Assembly (NCBI GenBank): GCA_963752565.1
Contig: CAVVZC010000005.1
Span: 34,303-98,302 of the forward strand
Origin: UBA11574 sp963752565
GTDB lineage: Bacteria > Desulfobacterota > Desulfobacteria > Desulfobacterales > UBA11574
Reading direction: 5' to 3'
Length of the DNA stretch: 64,000 nt
A program made the position numbers and the translations under genes. The notes under the pieces are model-generated. The model had not been told where the DNA came from. It saw nothing but the letters and a program-made list of their open reading frames with translations, and made no database searches. Shown one piece after another: positions 9,147 through 17,386 of the stretch. How positions within the stretch are numbered: the stretch's first letter is position 1; each line of letters begins with the position of its first letter.

Positions 9147-10405
9147 ACTTTAGACTTATCGAAAAAGTAGATCCCGAAATCGCCCGTGCAATTTCTATGG
9201 AGATTGACCGGCAGACACACACGCTGGAGCTTATTGCATCCGAAAATATTGCCAGCCCTGCAGTGATGGCCGTACAGGCAAGTGTTTTAACCAATAAGTA
9301 TGCCGAGGGTTATCCTGATAAACGCTATTATGGAGGGTGCGAATTTGTTGATGTTGCAGAAAAGCTGGCGGTAGATCGAGTAAAAAAATTATTCAATGCA
9401 GCGTATGCCAATGTTCAACCCCATTCGGGCTCCCAAGCCAACATGGCCGTGTACTTTGCCTTGTTAGAGCCCGGGGATACGGTTCTTGGGATGAGTTTGT
9501 CCCATGGCGGACACCTTTCCCATGGAAGCCCGGTCAGTTTTTCAGGCAAACTTTATAATTTTATTCATTATGGCGTAAGTGCGGATACCGGCACCATAGA
9601 CTATGAAGGACTGAAACGATTGGCAAATAAGCACCGGCCAAAGCTGATTGTTGCCGGTGCAAGCGCGTATCCTCGTATTATAGATTTTGATGCTTTTGCG
9701 AAAATCGCGGCGTCGGTAAACGCTTATCTGATGGCGGATATGGCCCATATCGCAGGCCTGGTGGCAGCCGGGCTTCATCCATCTCCCATACCATTTTCCG
9801 ATGTGATAACTTCAACAACGCACAAAACCTTAAGAGGACCCCGCGGTGGCCTGATTTTGGCAAGGACAGATTACAGTACAAAATTAAACAAAGAAATATT
9901 TCCCGGTATCCAGGGCGGACCACTCATGCATGTTATTGCCGCCAAAGCGGTTGCTTTCAAGGAAGCTTTGAATGAGTCGTTTAAGACCTACCAGAAAGAT
10001 ACTGTAAAAAATGCTCGGGCTCTTGCCGGCCATCTGATGGACAACGGTATCAAACTCATTTCCGATGGCACCGACAATCATTTGATGATTGTCGATTTGA
10101 GGAATCTGAAAATTACAGGCAAAGATGCTGAAGATGCCTTGGGTTGTGCTGGAATTACCGTCAACAAAAATTCCATACCATTTGATACGCTCAGCCCGAC
10201 ACTCACCAGTGGCATCCGCATCGGGACACCCGCCATTACCACAAGGGGTATGAAAGCATCGGAGATGGAAACCATTGCAAAACTTATCGTCCATGTGCTT
10301 CAAAATCACACGGATGATATCATTATTGCGACAACAAAGAAAAAAGTTTTTGAGCTTTGCGAAGCGTTCCCACTGTATGGTAACTGGCAAAAAGAGGTGG
10401 GATAA
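9143..10405 (+). CDS. glyA: Serine hydroxymethyltransferase
   Basis: 420-residue PLP enzyme converting serine and tetrahydrofolate to glycine and 5,10-methylene-THF, the main one-carbon source. The PLP-binding lysine is in the signature TSTTHKTLRGPRGG. Other family landmarks: LIASENIASPAVM, NKYAEGYPDKRYYGG and HSGSQAN. Translation starts at TTG 9143, inside the rpiB stop, after an AAGGGA site; a later start would remove conserved residues. Followed with no gap by the dCMP deaminase gene, so folate and thymidylate precursor supply are linked. Confidence 0.97.
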   Translation: MNFRLIEKVDPEIARAISMEIDRQTHTLELIASENIASPAVMAVQASVLTNKYAEGYPDKRYYGGCEFVDVAEKLAVDRVKKLFNAAYANVQPHSGSQANMAVYFALLEPGDTVLGMSLSHGGHLSHGSPVSFSGKLYNFIHYGVSADTGTIDYEGLKRLANKHRPKLIVAGASAYPRIIDFDAFAKIAASVNAYLMADMAHIAGLVAAGLHPSPIPFSDVITSTTHKTLRGPRGGLILARTDYSTKLNKEIFPGIQGGPLMHVIAAKAVAFKEALNESFKTYQKDTVKNARALAGHLMDNGIKLISDGTDNHLMIVDLRNLKITGKDAEDALGCAGITVNKNSIPFDTLSPTLTSGIRIGTPAITTRGMKASEMETIAKLIVHVLQNHTDDIIIATTKKKVFELCEAFPLYGNWQKEVG

Positions 10406-10406
10406 A

Positions 10407-10895
10407 ATGGCTTTGGGAGGCAGCCGTCCATCATGGGAAGCCTATTTTATGGATATTACGTTTCTTGTTGCCAAGCGTTCCACATGTCTTCGTCGTGCGG
10501 TCGGAGCGGTTGTCGTAAAAGATAAAAGAATCTTATCGACAGGTTACAATGGTGCACCGACCGGCATTAAGCACTGTCTTGAAACAGGATGCCTGCGGGA
10601 GAAACTGAATATCGCGTCGGGTAATAATCATGAGCTTTGTCGCGGTATACATGCTGAACAAAATGCAATCATTCAGGCCGCCTATCATGGTGTCTCAATA
10701 AAGGGTGCATCACTTTTCTGCACAAACCTGCCGTGCTCCATATGTGCCAAAATGATTATCAATGCAGGGATAAACAGAATCTGTTATGCATCCGGATATG
10801 CCGATTCCATGTCCAAAGAAATGTTGAAGAAAGCAGGGATCGACATTATAAAGATCGATGCCGGTCCATCTGAGTTAGTGCCTGACCAGAAATAA
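10407..10895 (+). CDS. dCMP deaminase (ComEB-type cytidine/deoxycytidylate deaminase)
   Basis: About 162 residues. It deaminates dCMP to dUMP, feeding thymidylate synthesis. Zinc-binding motifs of the CMP/dCMP deaminase family are clear: HAEQNAI (catalytic Glu) and PCSICAKMI (two Cys ligands). The N-terminal DITFLVAKRSTCLRRAVGAVVV matches ComEB-type enzymes. The ATG at 10407 follows AAAGAGGTGGG and starts just after the glyA stop; the longer open frame upstream overlaps glyA and is rejected. A fragment of the dispersed element directly follows its stop codon. Confidence 0.93.
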   Translation: MALGGSRPSWEAYFMDITFLVAKRSTCLRRAVGAVVVKDKRILSTGYNGAPTGIKHCLETGCLREKLNIASGNNHELCRGIHAEQNAIIQAAYHGVSIKGASLFCTNLPCSICAKMIINAGINRICYASGYADSMSKEMLKKAGIDIIKIDAGPSELVPDQK

Positions 10896-10917
10896 CCATT
10901 TATGGACAGACACGAGT
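10893..10917 (+). repeat. Partial 3'-end element (outer arm only)
   Basis: CCATTTATGGACAGACACG directly after the dCMP deaminase stop codon matches the distal arm of element A (CATTTATGGATGGACAC). The rest of the element is absent, so this is a remnant or a solo arm. Confidence 0.55.
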
Positions 10918-10954
10918 AAAATAAAAAATCCGGGATTTTACCAGGGAGGGATTC

Positions 10955-11410
10955 ATGAAGTGTCCATTTTGCGCGGAAGTTGACAACAAAGTGATTGACT
11001 CTAGATTGAGTAAAGATGGGAACGTCATCCGGAGACGCAGGGAATGCATCATATGTGGCAGGCGATTTACCACCTATGAACATATTGAGGAAATTCCTGT
11101 TATGATTGTAAAAAAAGATGGACGTCGTGAAGTTTTTTCCCGTGAAAAGGTCCGTTCGGGCCTTCAAAAGGCCTGTCAGAAACGAGATATCAGCATTAAT
11201 GTTATCGACGAATTCCTTGATGAACTGGAGCGTGATCTTAGAGAAGCCGGAGAAAAAGAAATATCTTCTAACAAAATCGGCGAAAAGATCATGACAAAAC
11301 TTCATGAATTAGATGATGTCGCATATGTAAGATTTGCTTCGGTTTACAGGGAATTCAAGGATGTAAACGACTTTGTTTCTGAACTAAAAAATCTTTTAAG
11401 CAAGCATTAG
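10955..11410 (+). CDS. nrdR: Transcriptional repressor NrdR
   Basis: 151-residue repressor of ribonucleotide reductase genes. The N-terminal zinc ribbon (MKCPFCAEVDNKVIDSR ... CIICGRRFTTYE) carries four cysteines. It is followed by an ATP-cone domain beginning VMIVKKDGRREVFSREK, which senses ATP/dATP. Start ATG 10955 has the strong site GGGAGGG. NrdR next to ribD is a conserved arrangement. The 318 bp to ribD holds a dispersed repeat rather than a promoter I can identify. Confidence 0.96.
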   Translation: MKCPFCAEVDNKVIDSRLSKDGNVIRRRRECIICGRRFTTYEHIEEIPVMIVKKDGRREVFSREKVRSGLQKACQKRDISINVIDEFLDELERDLREAGEKEISSNKIGEKIMTKLHELDDVAYVRFASVYREFKDVNDFVSELKNLLSKH

Positions 11411-11429
11411 TCAGGATGAATTCGTACCT

Positions 11430-11690
11430 CAATTGAGCGTAAACAAAATGCTGACAAATATAAAAAGAATTAAATTACAGGCTATTACCCTGCTATAAAT
11501 CGGTTGCCGTCAAACGGGTACAGAAGAGTCATCATCAAATGTTTATTTCATCATTTTGTTTACCCATTCGGGAAAGCCGATGATACCCCATCTTCTTCGT
11601 TATCAAGGGCTCGCAGTAGACGACTACGGCTTCGCCCTTGATGCCTCAAATCTGGGGCATCCTCGACTTTCGCTCAATTGAGATCATAAC
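11430..11690 (+). repeat. Palindromic 3'-end element, copy B1, with flanking inverted repeats
   Basis: The core TCAAGGGCTCGCAGTAGACG pairs with CTACGGCTTCGCCCTTGA: an outer 8-bp stem TCAAGGGC/GCCCTTGA and an inner GTAG/CTAC stem. The flanks AAAGCCGATGATACCCCAT and ATCTGGGGCATCCTCGACTT form a further imperfect stem. Outside this, CTCAATTGAGCG (near 11432) recurs inverted near 11670, and GTAAACAAAATG pairs with CATTTTGTTTAC. This fills the nrdR-ribD gap. Confidence 0.8.
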
Positions 11691-11728
11691 CAATCCAAAT
11701 CAGAAAGATCTGGGTTATCTGAAATATT

Positions 11729-12844
11729 TTGACATATACAGAAGACAAACGTTTTATGCAGATGGCACTTGATCTCGCCAAAAAAGGGGAGGGCTTCACC
11801 TCGCCCAATCCGATGGTGGGTGCCGTCATTGTTAAAGACGGAAAGGTTGTCGGAAAAGGATATCATAAGGCTGCCGGAGAAGCTCATGCTGAAGTCAATG
11901 CCATTGACGATGCCGGAGCTTTTGCGAAAAACGCAACCCTTTATGTTACACTTGAACCGTGCAATCATAAGGGGCATACACCTCCTTGTACCGCAAAGGT
12001 TGTTGCTTCCGGTATCCGGCGAGTTGTCGCTGCAATGAATGATCCAAATCCCGGTGTAAAGGGTGGAGGATTAGACTATTTAAAAAATCGCGGCATTAGT
12101 TTCACGGTGGGGGTTTGCGAAAAACAGGCTAAAAGGCTCAATGAAATTTTTATAAAATATGTTGGAACAAAACGTCCCTTTACCATTGTTAAATGCGCAG
12201 CCACTCTAGACGGTTGCATTGCAACAAAAACAGGCGATTCCAAATGGGTTACCGGGGAAGAATCGAGGCAGTTTGTCCACCAACTCCGGCATGCTGTGGA
12301 TGCCATTATGGTGGGTATAAACACAGTAGAAAAAGATAACCCCAGTTTGACCACTCGGTTGACGACCCGACAAAAAAATTTAAAACAACTGGATCCAACC
12401 CGGATTATTCTCGACACACACCTTAGAATTTCTGAAAAAGCTAAACTCTTGCGACTTCATTCGGATTCTGATACGATACTGATCACCGGTCCTTTGGTTT
12501 CAAGTGATAAAAAGACAAGATTAGAAAAGAAAGGTGTCAGAATTATTGAATCGCCGGTATCCGATGGTCTGATAGACCTCGACCGGCTTATGGATCTCTT
12601 GGGATCTTTGGGCATCACCAGCCTCCTTATCGAAGGCGGGGGAAGGGTTTTCGCTTCAGCCCTATCCGTCGGAATCGTTGATAAAGTCCTATTTTTCTAT
12701 GCGCCCAAAATTCTGGGAGGAGATGACGGCATTCCCATCTGTAAAGGTCCTGGTGTGGATTTAATGGATAATTGTATTCCGGTTAAGGATATTCGTGTCA
12801 GGCGATTCGGCAATGATATTATGGTCGAAGGATATATTACCTGA
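11729..12844 (+). CDS. ribD: Bifunctional diaminohydroxyphosphoribosylaminopyrimidine deaminase / reductase
   Basis: 371-residue enzyme catalysing steps two and three of riboflavin synthesis. Residues 1-145 form the deaminase with zinc motif HAEVNAI and PCNHKGHTPPC. The C-terminal reductase (about 150-371) contains KCAATLDGCIATKTGDSKWVTG and the NADPH region EGGGRVFASAL. The best start is TTG 11729, which gives the usual N-terminus before MQMALDLAKKGEG; an ATG at 11756 is the alternative. The ribosome site is weak. The last codons lie in the outer stem of repeat B2, which begins at its stop. Confidence 0.95.
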   Translation: MTYTEDKRFMQMALDLAKKGEGFTSPNPMVGAVIVKDGKVVGKGYHKAAGEAHAEVNAIDDAGAFAKNATLYVTLEPCNHKGHTPPCTAKVVASGIRRVVAAMNDPNPGVKGGGLDYLKNRGISFTVGVCEKQAKRLNEIFIKYVGTKRPFTIVKCAATLDGCIATKTGDSKWVTGEESRQFVHQLRHAVDAIMVGINTVEKDNPSLTTRLTTRQKNLKQLDPTRIILDTHLRISEKAKLLRLHSDSDTILITGPLVSSDKKTRLEKKGVRIIESPVSDGLIDLDRLMDLLGSLGITSLLIEGGGRVFASALSVGIVDKVLFFYAPKILGGDDGIPICKGPGVDLMDNCIPVKDIRVRRFGNDIMVEGYIT

Positions 12845-12968
12845 ATTTTGCACGAGCCGGAGGTTTTCATCTGCTGCGTTATTAACGGCTCGCAATAGCA
12901 GACTATGGCTTCGCCCTTAAGTGCCTTACATATGAAAGCCTCCAGCTCGCGCAAAATTCAGGTATTAG
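12836..12968 (+). repeat. Palindromic 3'-end element, copy B2
   Basis: Imperfect palindrome: ACCTGAATTTTGC pairs with GCAAAATTCAGGT, CGGAGGTTTTCAT with ATGAAAGCCTCC, TTAACGGC with GCCCTTAA, and ATAG with CTAT around the CAGA loop. Conserved unpaired pieces CTGCGTTAT and GTGCCTTA match the other copies. The outer stem includes the final ribD codon and stop. Confidence 0.85.
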
Positions 12969-13110
12969 ACTCAAGTTTAAAACGCTTAAATTTCAGCAAC
13001 GCCGATACAGCGGAGCAGGTCGGGAAAATTTTTTAAGGTAAAATCAACATTTCAACAGGTTTTTTCTTGATTGTTCAACGGACAATCTTGAATTGACAAT
13101 TTTATGACTT

Positions 13111-13773
13111 ATGTTTACAGGAATCATAGAAGGTTTCGGAACCATTCGTGAAATTCGGCCGGAAGGTCAGGGAAAACGAATGACCGTTGATGCGGATTTT
13201 ATTCTTGAACAGACCAAGATCGGAGACAGTATTTCAGTCAGCGGTGCCTGTTTGACGGTAGTAATGATAGACAATAAACGTTTTACGGTCGACGTTTCAC
13301 CCGAAACGTTTGCTAAAACGACGTTTGGGAGTGCCAAGATCGGTGATCGTGTAAACCTTGAAAGGGCCCTTCGCCTTTCTGACCGTATCGATGGTCACCT
13401 CGTTTCAGGTCATATCGATGGAATTGGAACCGTCACGCTCAAACAAAATGTAGGAAACGCGATTATTGTCTCATTTAAGGTGCCGGAATTCATTTCGAAT
13501 TATATGATTCAAAAGGGATCTGTCGCAGTGGATGGTATCAGCCTGACCATTAACAATTGTGACCACGACAGTTTTGATGTCAGCGTCATCCCCTATTCGG
13601 CAAAGTTGACGACCATCGGCCTTAAAAAAGCCGGAGATCCTGTCAACATAGAGACAGATATGATAGGAAAATACGTTGAGCGTTTTGTCGGGGGCAAACG
13701 CTATAATGAAAAGAAAAAAGGCGCCGGAAGTTCTTTGGACATGGAGTTTCTTGTGAAGAGCGGTTTTATTTAA
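13111..13773 (+). CDS. ribE: Riboflavin synthase alpha subunit
   Basis: 220-residue enzyme that dismutates two 6,7-dimethyl-8-ribityllumazine molecules to riboflavin. It begins with the family signature MFTGIIEGFGTI and contains two lumazine-binding barrels, each with an SVSGACLTV- or SVAVDGISLTI-like motif, plus LVSGHIDGIG. ATG 13111 is the only plausible start. It is separated from ribD by element B2 and about 140 bp, so it may have its own promoter. I saw no FMN riboswitch upstream. Confidence 0.95.
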   Translation: MFTGIIEGFGTIREIRPEGQGKRMTVDADFILEQTKIGDSISVSGACLTVVMIDNKRFTVDVSPETFAKTTFGSAKIGDRVNLERALRLSDRIDGHLVSGHIDGIGTVTLKQNVGNAIIVSFKVPEFISNYMIQKGSVAVDGISLTINNCDHDSFDVSVIPYSAKLTTIGLKKAGDPVNIETDMIGKYVERFVGGKRYNEKKKGAGSSLDMEFLVKSGFI

Positions 13774-13900
13774 TTTTTGTATTACATGAAATTATTCAAC
13801 AAATTCTATGTGTTTTGGCATTCCCTCCTGCCAAAGCAAATGCGGCGGGCGAGTGAGAAAACAATACCGGTTTAACCGAGTCAGGAGATCACAGATATAA

Positions 13901-15115
13901 ATGCCACTCATAACCATTGAAGAAGCAATTAAAGACATAAAAGCCGGACGTATGGTCATTCTTGTTGATGATGAAGATCGTGAAAATGAGGGCGACCTTA
14001 CCTTGGCTGCTGAAGCGGTTACACCCGAGGCCATTAATTTTATGGCCAAACATGGAAGGGGGCTGATTTGCCTGTCCATGACCGGAGAAAAGATCGATTC
14101 CCTCAATCTTCCGTTGATGGTCGAGCACAATACCTCTACGTTTCAAACCGGTTTTACGGTTTCCATCGAAGCCCGGTGCGGCATAACAACCGGTATTTCC
14201 GCAGCGGATCGTGCCACGACAATCCTTACGGCTGTAGCGGACGATGCCCAACCCACCGATCTTGTTAGACCCGGCCATGTATTTCCTTTACGCGGCAGGA
14301 AAGGCGGTGTGATGGTGCGTGCCGGGCAGACAGAAGGGTCCATCGATCTGGCACGTCTATCCGGTTTAAAGCCCGCCGGAGTAATATGTGAAATCATGGA
14401 TGAAGACGGCTCCATGGCCAGAATGCCGGCGCTTGAAGAATTCAGTGAAAAGCATGGTATCGGCATATGCACCATCGCCGACCTTATCGAATACCGTATG
14501 CGTATGGAGTCATTCGTGAGAAGATCGGCGGAAACCATTATCCCCACTTCAATTGCAGGAGAATTCAAAGCCGTTGTGTACGAAAATGATGTGGATGATT
14601 TATTGCATATCGCTTTGGTTAAGGGGAAAATTGATCCTGAAAAAGCGGTTCTTGTTAGAGTTCACTCTGAGTGTCTCACAGGGGATATTTTCGGTTCCCT
14701 TCGATGTGACTGCGGCGATCAGTTGCAGACGGCAATGGAAATGATCGACCAGGAGGGCGCCGGAGTGCTTCTTTATATTCGGCAAGAGGGACGCGGCATT
14801 GGGCTTGTTAATAAAATAAGAGCCTATGCCCTTCAGGACCAGGGCCTCGATACGGTTGAGGCGAATGAGAGGCTTGGATTCCAGCCAGACCTCAGAAATT
14901 ACGGAATTGGCGCGCAAATTCTGGTGGATCTTGGCGTGAAAAATATGAGGCTCCTAACCAATAATCCCAAGAAAATGGTCGGGCTTGATGGGTATGGCCT
15001 CAGTATTGTTGAGCAGATGGAAATCGAAACAGAACCCAATGAATACAATCGGCGGTATTTAAAGTGTAAACAACTTAAAATGGGACACCTGTTAAATGTC
15101 GATACTGTATCTTAA
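13901..15115 (+). CDS. ribBA: Bifunctional 3,4-dihydroxy-2-butanone 4-phosphate synthase / GTP cyclohydrolase II
   Basis: 404 residues. The N-terminal RibB domain (1-205) has VDDEDRENEGDLTLAAE and RAGQTEGSIDLARL. The C-terminal RibA domain binds zinc through the pattern CLTGDIFGSLRCDC and has the GTP-binding stretch YIRQEGRGIGL. It supplies both branches of riboflavin synthesis. Both active-site sets look complete. It lies between ribE and ribH in the usual order. Confidence 0.96.
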   Translation: MPLITIEEAIKDIKAGRMVILVDDEDRENEGDLTLAAEAVTPEAINFMAKHGRGLICLSMTGEKIDSLNLPLMVEHNTSTFQTGFTVSIEARCGITTGISAADRATTILTAVADDAQPTDLVRPGHVFPLRGRKGGVMVRAGQTEGSIDLARLSGLKPAGVICEIMDEDGSMARMPALEEFSEKHGIGICTIADLIEYRMRMESFVRRSAETIIPTSIAGEFKAVVYENDVDDLLHIALVKGKIDPEKAVLVRVHSECLTGDIFGSLRCDCGDQLQTAMEMIDQEGAGVLLYIRQEGRGIGLVNKIRAYALQDQGLDTVEANERLGFQPDLRNYGIGAQILVDLGVKNMRLLTNNPKKMVGLDGYGLSIVEQMEIETEPNEYNRRYLKCKQLKMGHLLNVDTVS

Positions 15116-15172
15116 CAATTGCCTGATCCATAGTTTGCCAGATTCAGTCAACGAAAACAGGAGGAAAGTTAT

Positions 15173-15646
15173 ATGCCAAAAATTATTGAAGCCAAGCTTC
15201 TTGCTGAGGGTAAAAAATTTGCGCTTGTCGTCAGCCGTTTTAATGACTTTATCACCGAAAGACTTCTTGAGGGGGCTTTGGATGGACTGTTAAGATCCGG
15301 GGCCAGTGACGAGGATATTGAAATCGTCAGGGTTCCCGGTGCTTTTGAAATACCATTGATGGCAAAAAAGATGGCTTCAACGGCTCGATATCATGCCGTT
15401 ATCTGTCTGGGAGCTGTCATCAGAGGTGCCACCCCGCACTTTGATTATGTCAGCGCCGAGGTTTCCAAAGGCATTGCCATGGTCAGTTTGGAATCTGAAA
15501 TTCCGGTCATATTTGGCATTGTAACCACGGACACCATTGAACAGGCCATTGAACGGGCTGGAACAAAAGCCGGCAATAAAGGATGGAGTGCGGCAATAAC
15601 GGCCATAGAAATGGCAAATTTGATCGAGGTCGTCGACCAGGCGTAA
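15173..15646 (+). CDS. ribH: 6,7-dimethyl-8-ribityllumazine synthase
   Basis: 157-residue subunit of the lumazine synthase capsid, condensing the RibA/D-derived pyrimidine with dihydroxybutanone phosphate. Motifs: VVSRFNDFITERLLEGA, VPGAFEIPL, CLGAVIRGATPHFDYV (with the catalytic region) and GIVTTDTIEQA. GGAGG lies eight bases before the ATG. Only two bases separate its stop from nusB. Confidence 0.96.
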   Translation: MPKIIEAKLLAEGKKFALVVSRFNDFITERLLEGALDGLLRSGASDEDIEIVRVPGAFEIPLMAKKMASTARYHAVICLGAVIRGATPHFDYVSAEVSKGIAMVSLESEIPVIFGIVTTDTIEQAIERAGTKAGNKGWSAAITAIEMANLIEVVDQA

Positions 15647-15648
15647 CC

Positions 15649-16101
15649 ATGGGGAACCGTCGCAAGTCCCGAGAACTTGCCATGCAGGCGCTCTTTTATA
15701 TGGATATTAACCAGAACGACTCTAATGAGTTGCTGGAACGTTTCTGCCTTAATTTTACCTCTTCAAAAAAGGCCCGCCCCTTTTTTCTAAAGCTTGCAAA
15801 AGGCGTAATTCAAGCAAAACCCGAGATTGATTCAATCATTGAGACTTTTTCCGATAATTGGAAAATAAACCGAATGGCCTGCGTGGACAGAAATATTATG
15901 AGAATCGCGGTGTATGAACTGCTTTACTGTCAGGACATTCCATCAAAAGTATCTATCAATGAGGCAATTGACGTGGGAAAAAAATTTGGCACCGAAGAAT
16001 CCGGTGCTTTTATCAATGGAATCCTTGACAGTATACATATAGCCCTTAAAAAAAAGAAAATTAAAACAAAGGATGATATTCAAATAAACGAAACCGGTTA
16101 A
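15649..16101 (+). CDS. nusB: Transcription antitermination factor NusB
   Basis: 150-residue all-helical protein that with NusE (S10) binds boxA RNA for rRNA antitermination. It starts MGNRRKSRELAMQALFYMD, the usual NusB opening, and contains NWKINRMACVDRNIMRIAVYELL and the VSINEAIDVGKKFG...FINGILD signature. The ATG at 15649 follows the ribH stop by two bases; longer readings overlap ribH. ribH-nusB is a widely conserved pair. Confidence 0.95.
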   Translation: MGNRRKSRELAMQALFYMDINQNDSNELLERFCLNFTSSKKARPFFLKLAKGVIQAKPEIDSIIETFSDNWKINRMACVDRNIMRIAVYELLYCQDIPSKVSINEAIDVGKKFGTEESGAFINGILDSIHIALKKKKIKTKDDIQINETG

Positions 16102-16104
16102 ACA

Positions 16105-16368
16105 ATGGATGAACACATAGATCAGCTTGAACGAAGATGCCCCAGACTAGGTGGGTCTGTTTCTTTTGCCTATTGCAGAACGAGCAGCGAAGATCATTCG
16201 GTCTGCTGGAAAATTTTTGACTGCTGGTGGGAATGCTTTGATGTGGTGGGACATTTGAAAAAATCCCTTCAGGAAGATAAGTTTAAAAGACTTGTAAATG
16301 CGAAGCCTAAGCCGAAAATCGTCAGTCTTGTGGAGCTTATTGAGCAGGCAAAAAATAGGGTTTCGTGA
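16105..16368 (+). CDS. Small conserved cysteine-rich protein of unknown function
   Basis: 87 residues, three bases after nusB, so in the same operon. Six cysteines/aromatics are clustered in CPRLGGSVSFAYCRTSS and VCWKIFDCWWECFD, which suggests metal binding or a compact disulfide fold. No signal peptide or membrane segment. I recognise this only as a type of protein seen after nusB in sulfate reducers; no function can be assigned. Confidence 0.75.
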   Translation: MDEHIDQLERRCPRLGGSVSFAYCRTSSEDHSVCWKIFDCWWECFDVVGHLKKSLQEDKFKRLVNAKPKPKIVSLVELIEQAKNRVS

Positions 16369-16424
16369 ATGTTGCTTTTGATTTTATCAGTAGAGGTACA
16401 CTTTAGCCTGTTGAAAACATTACC

Positions 16425-16645
16425 GCTTCAGGTATGATTAAATTTTTGCTGCAAGAACTTGAACCAAATTGACAATTGAAGATTGAAGATTTCTAGTATC
16501 GTCGTGCCCAGTTAAATCAACATTTTTGATTTAATTTAACCGGGGTTGCTCTGTCTTTTCATTATTAAAATTGGAATAATTCCTTAAATATTCAATCTTC
16601 AATCGAAAATCGTCAATCGTTTGTACCTGAAGCTCCTTTGAAATC
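16425..16645. repeat. Imperfect long palindrome in the intergenic region
   Basis: CGCTTCAGGTATG near 16427 recurs inverted as GTACCTGAAGCTCC near 16624. TTGACAATTGAAGATTGAAG recurs inverted as TTCAATCTTCAATCGAAAAT, and AAATCAACATTTTTGATTT forms a small central hairpin. This accounts for most of the 318-bp gap before the MBL gene. It does not contain the core of the 3'-end element. Confidence 0.55.
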
Positions 16646-16686
16646 CATTTGTTTCAAAGGACTTTGCTATTAATAAGGAGGATATT

Positions 16687-17313
16687 TTGATTATTAAAGA
16701 ATTGACCGTTGGTCCGCTTATGGCAAACTGTTTTATATGTGGATGTTCGAAAACAAAAGAAGCTGTTGTCATTGATCCGGGAGGTGATGCAGACAGAATC
16801 CTGCTTGCTCTTGCCGATGATAAACTTAAGGTAAAATATATCATTAATACCCACGGACATTTTGATCATGTCAGCGCAAACGGGAAGATGAAAGATGCAA
16901 CCAGCGCCGACATTCTCATCCATCCCCTTGATGCACCCATGCTTGAAAGTCTTTCATCAAATGCTGCGTTTTTTGGTATTTCAGTGGAAAACTCGCCGCC
17001 CTGTGATCAAACCTTGGAAGAAGGCGATACCGTTTCTTTTGGTGACATTACCTTAAGCGTGATTCATACCCCAGGACATACACCGGGTGGAATCTCTCTT
17101 TATTCAGACGGGGTTGTCTTCGTTGGAGACACGCTTTTTGCCGGTTCCATTGGTCGCACCGATTTTCCCGGTGGAGATTTTGACACATTGAAATCGAGTA
17201 TTCAGGCAAAACTCTTCAAAATGGATGATGATGTAAAGGTCCTTTCAGGGCATGGGCCAGAAACAAGTATTGGCCGGGAAAAGCGTTATAATCCCTTTGT
17301 GGGGCTGTTTTAG
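16687..17313 (+). CDS. MBL-fold metallo-hydrolase (glyoxalase II-like)
   Basis: 208-residue cytoplasmic metallo-beta-lactamase-fold hydrolase. Metal-binding motif THGHFDHV at about residues 56-63, then HTPGHTPGG and GDTLFAGSIGRTDFPGGD, the pattern of glyoxalase II-like thioesterases. The substrate is unknown; it could hydrolyse a thioester. The TTG start at 16687 is set by a strong AAGGAGG site six bases upstream and keeps the strand before LMANCF. Confidence 0.9.
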   Translation: MIIKELTVGPLMANCFICGCSKTKEAVVIDPGGDADRILLALADDKLKVKYIINTHGHFDHVSANGKMKDATSADILIHPLDAPMLESLSSNAAFFGISVENSPPCDQTLEEGDTVSFGDITLSVIHTPGHTPGGISLYSDGVVFVGDTLFAGSIGRTDFPGGDFDTLKSSIQAKLFKMDDDVKVLSGHGPETSIGREKRYNPFVGLF

Positions 17314-17386
17314 GTATACCGGCTATTTTCGATTTCTGAATTCATAATGTTATCTCTGTTTAAATACTTTAAAAGGGGATGACTTC

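Noticed and set aside
10275..10406. Longer dCMP deaminase start inside glyA
   Set aside because: The upstream part overlaps glyA and lacks family similarity; ATG 10407 has a good ribosome site.
11411..11728. FMN riboswitch upstream of ribD
   Set aside because: The AGGG...GGTGAAATTCC-type conserved stretches are missing; the gap is explained by repeat B1 and its flanks.
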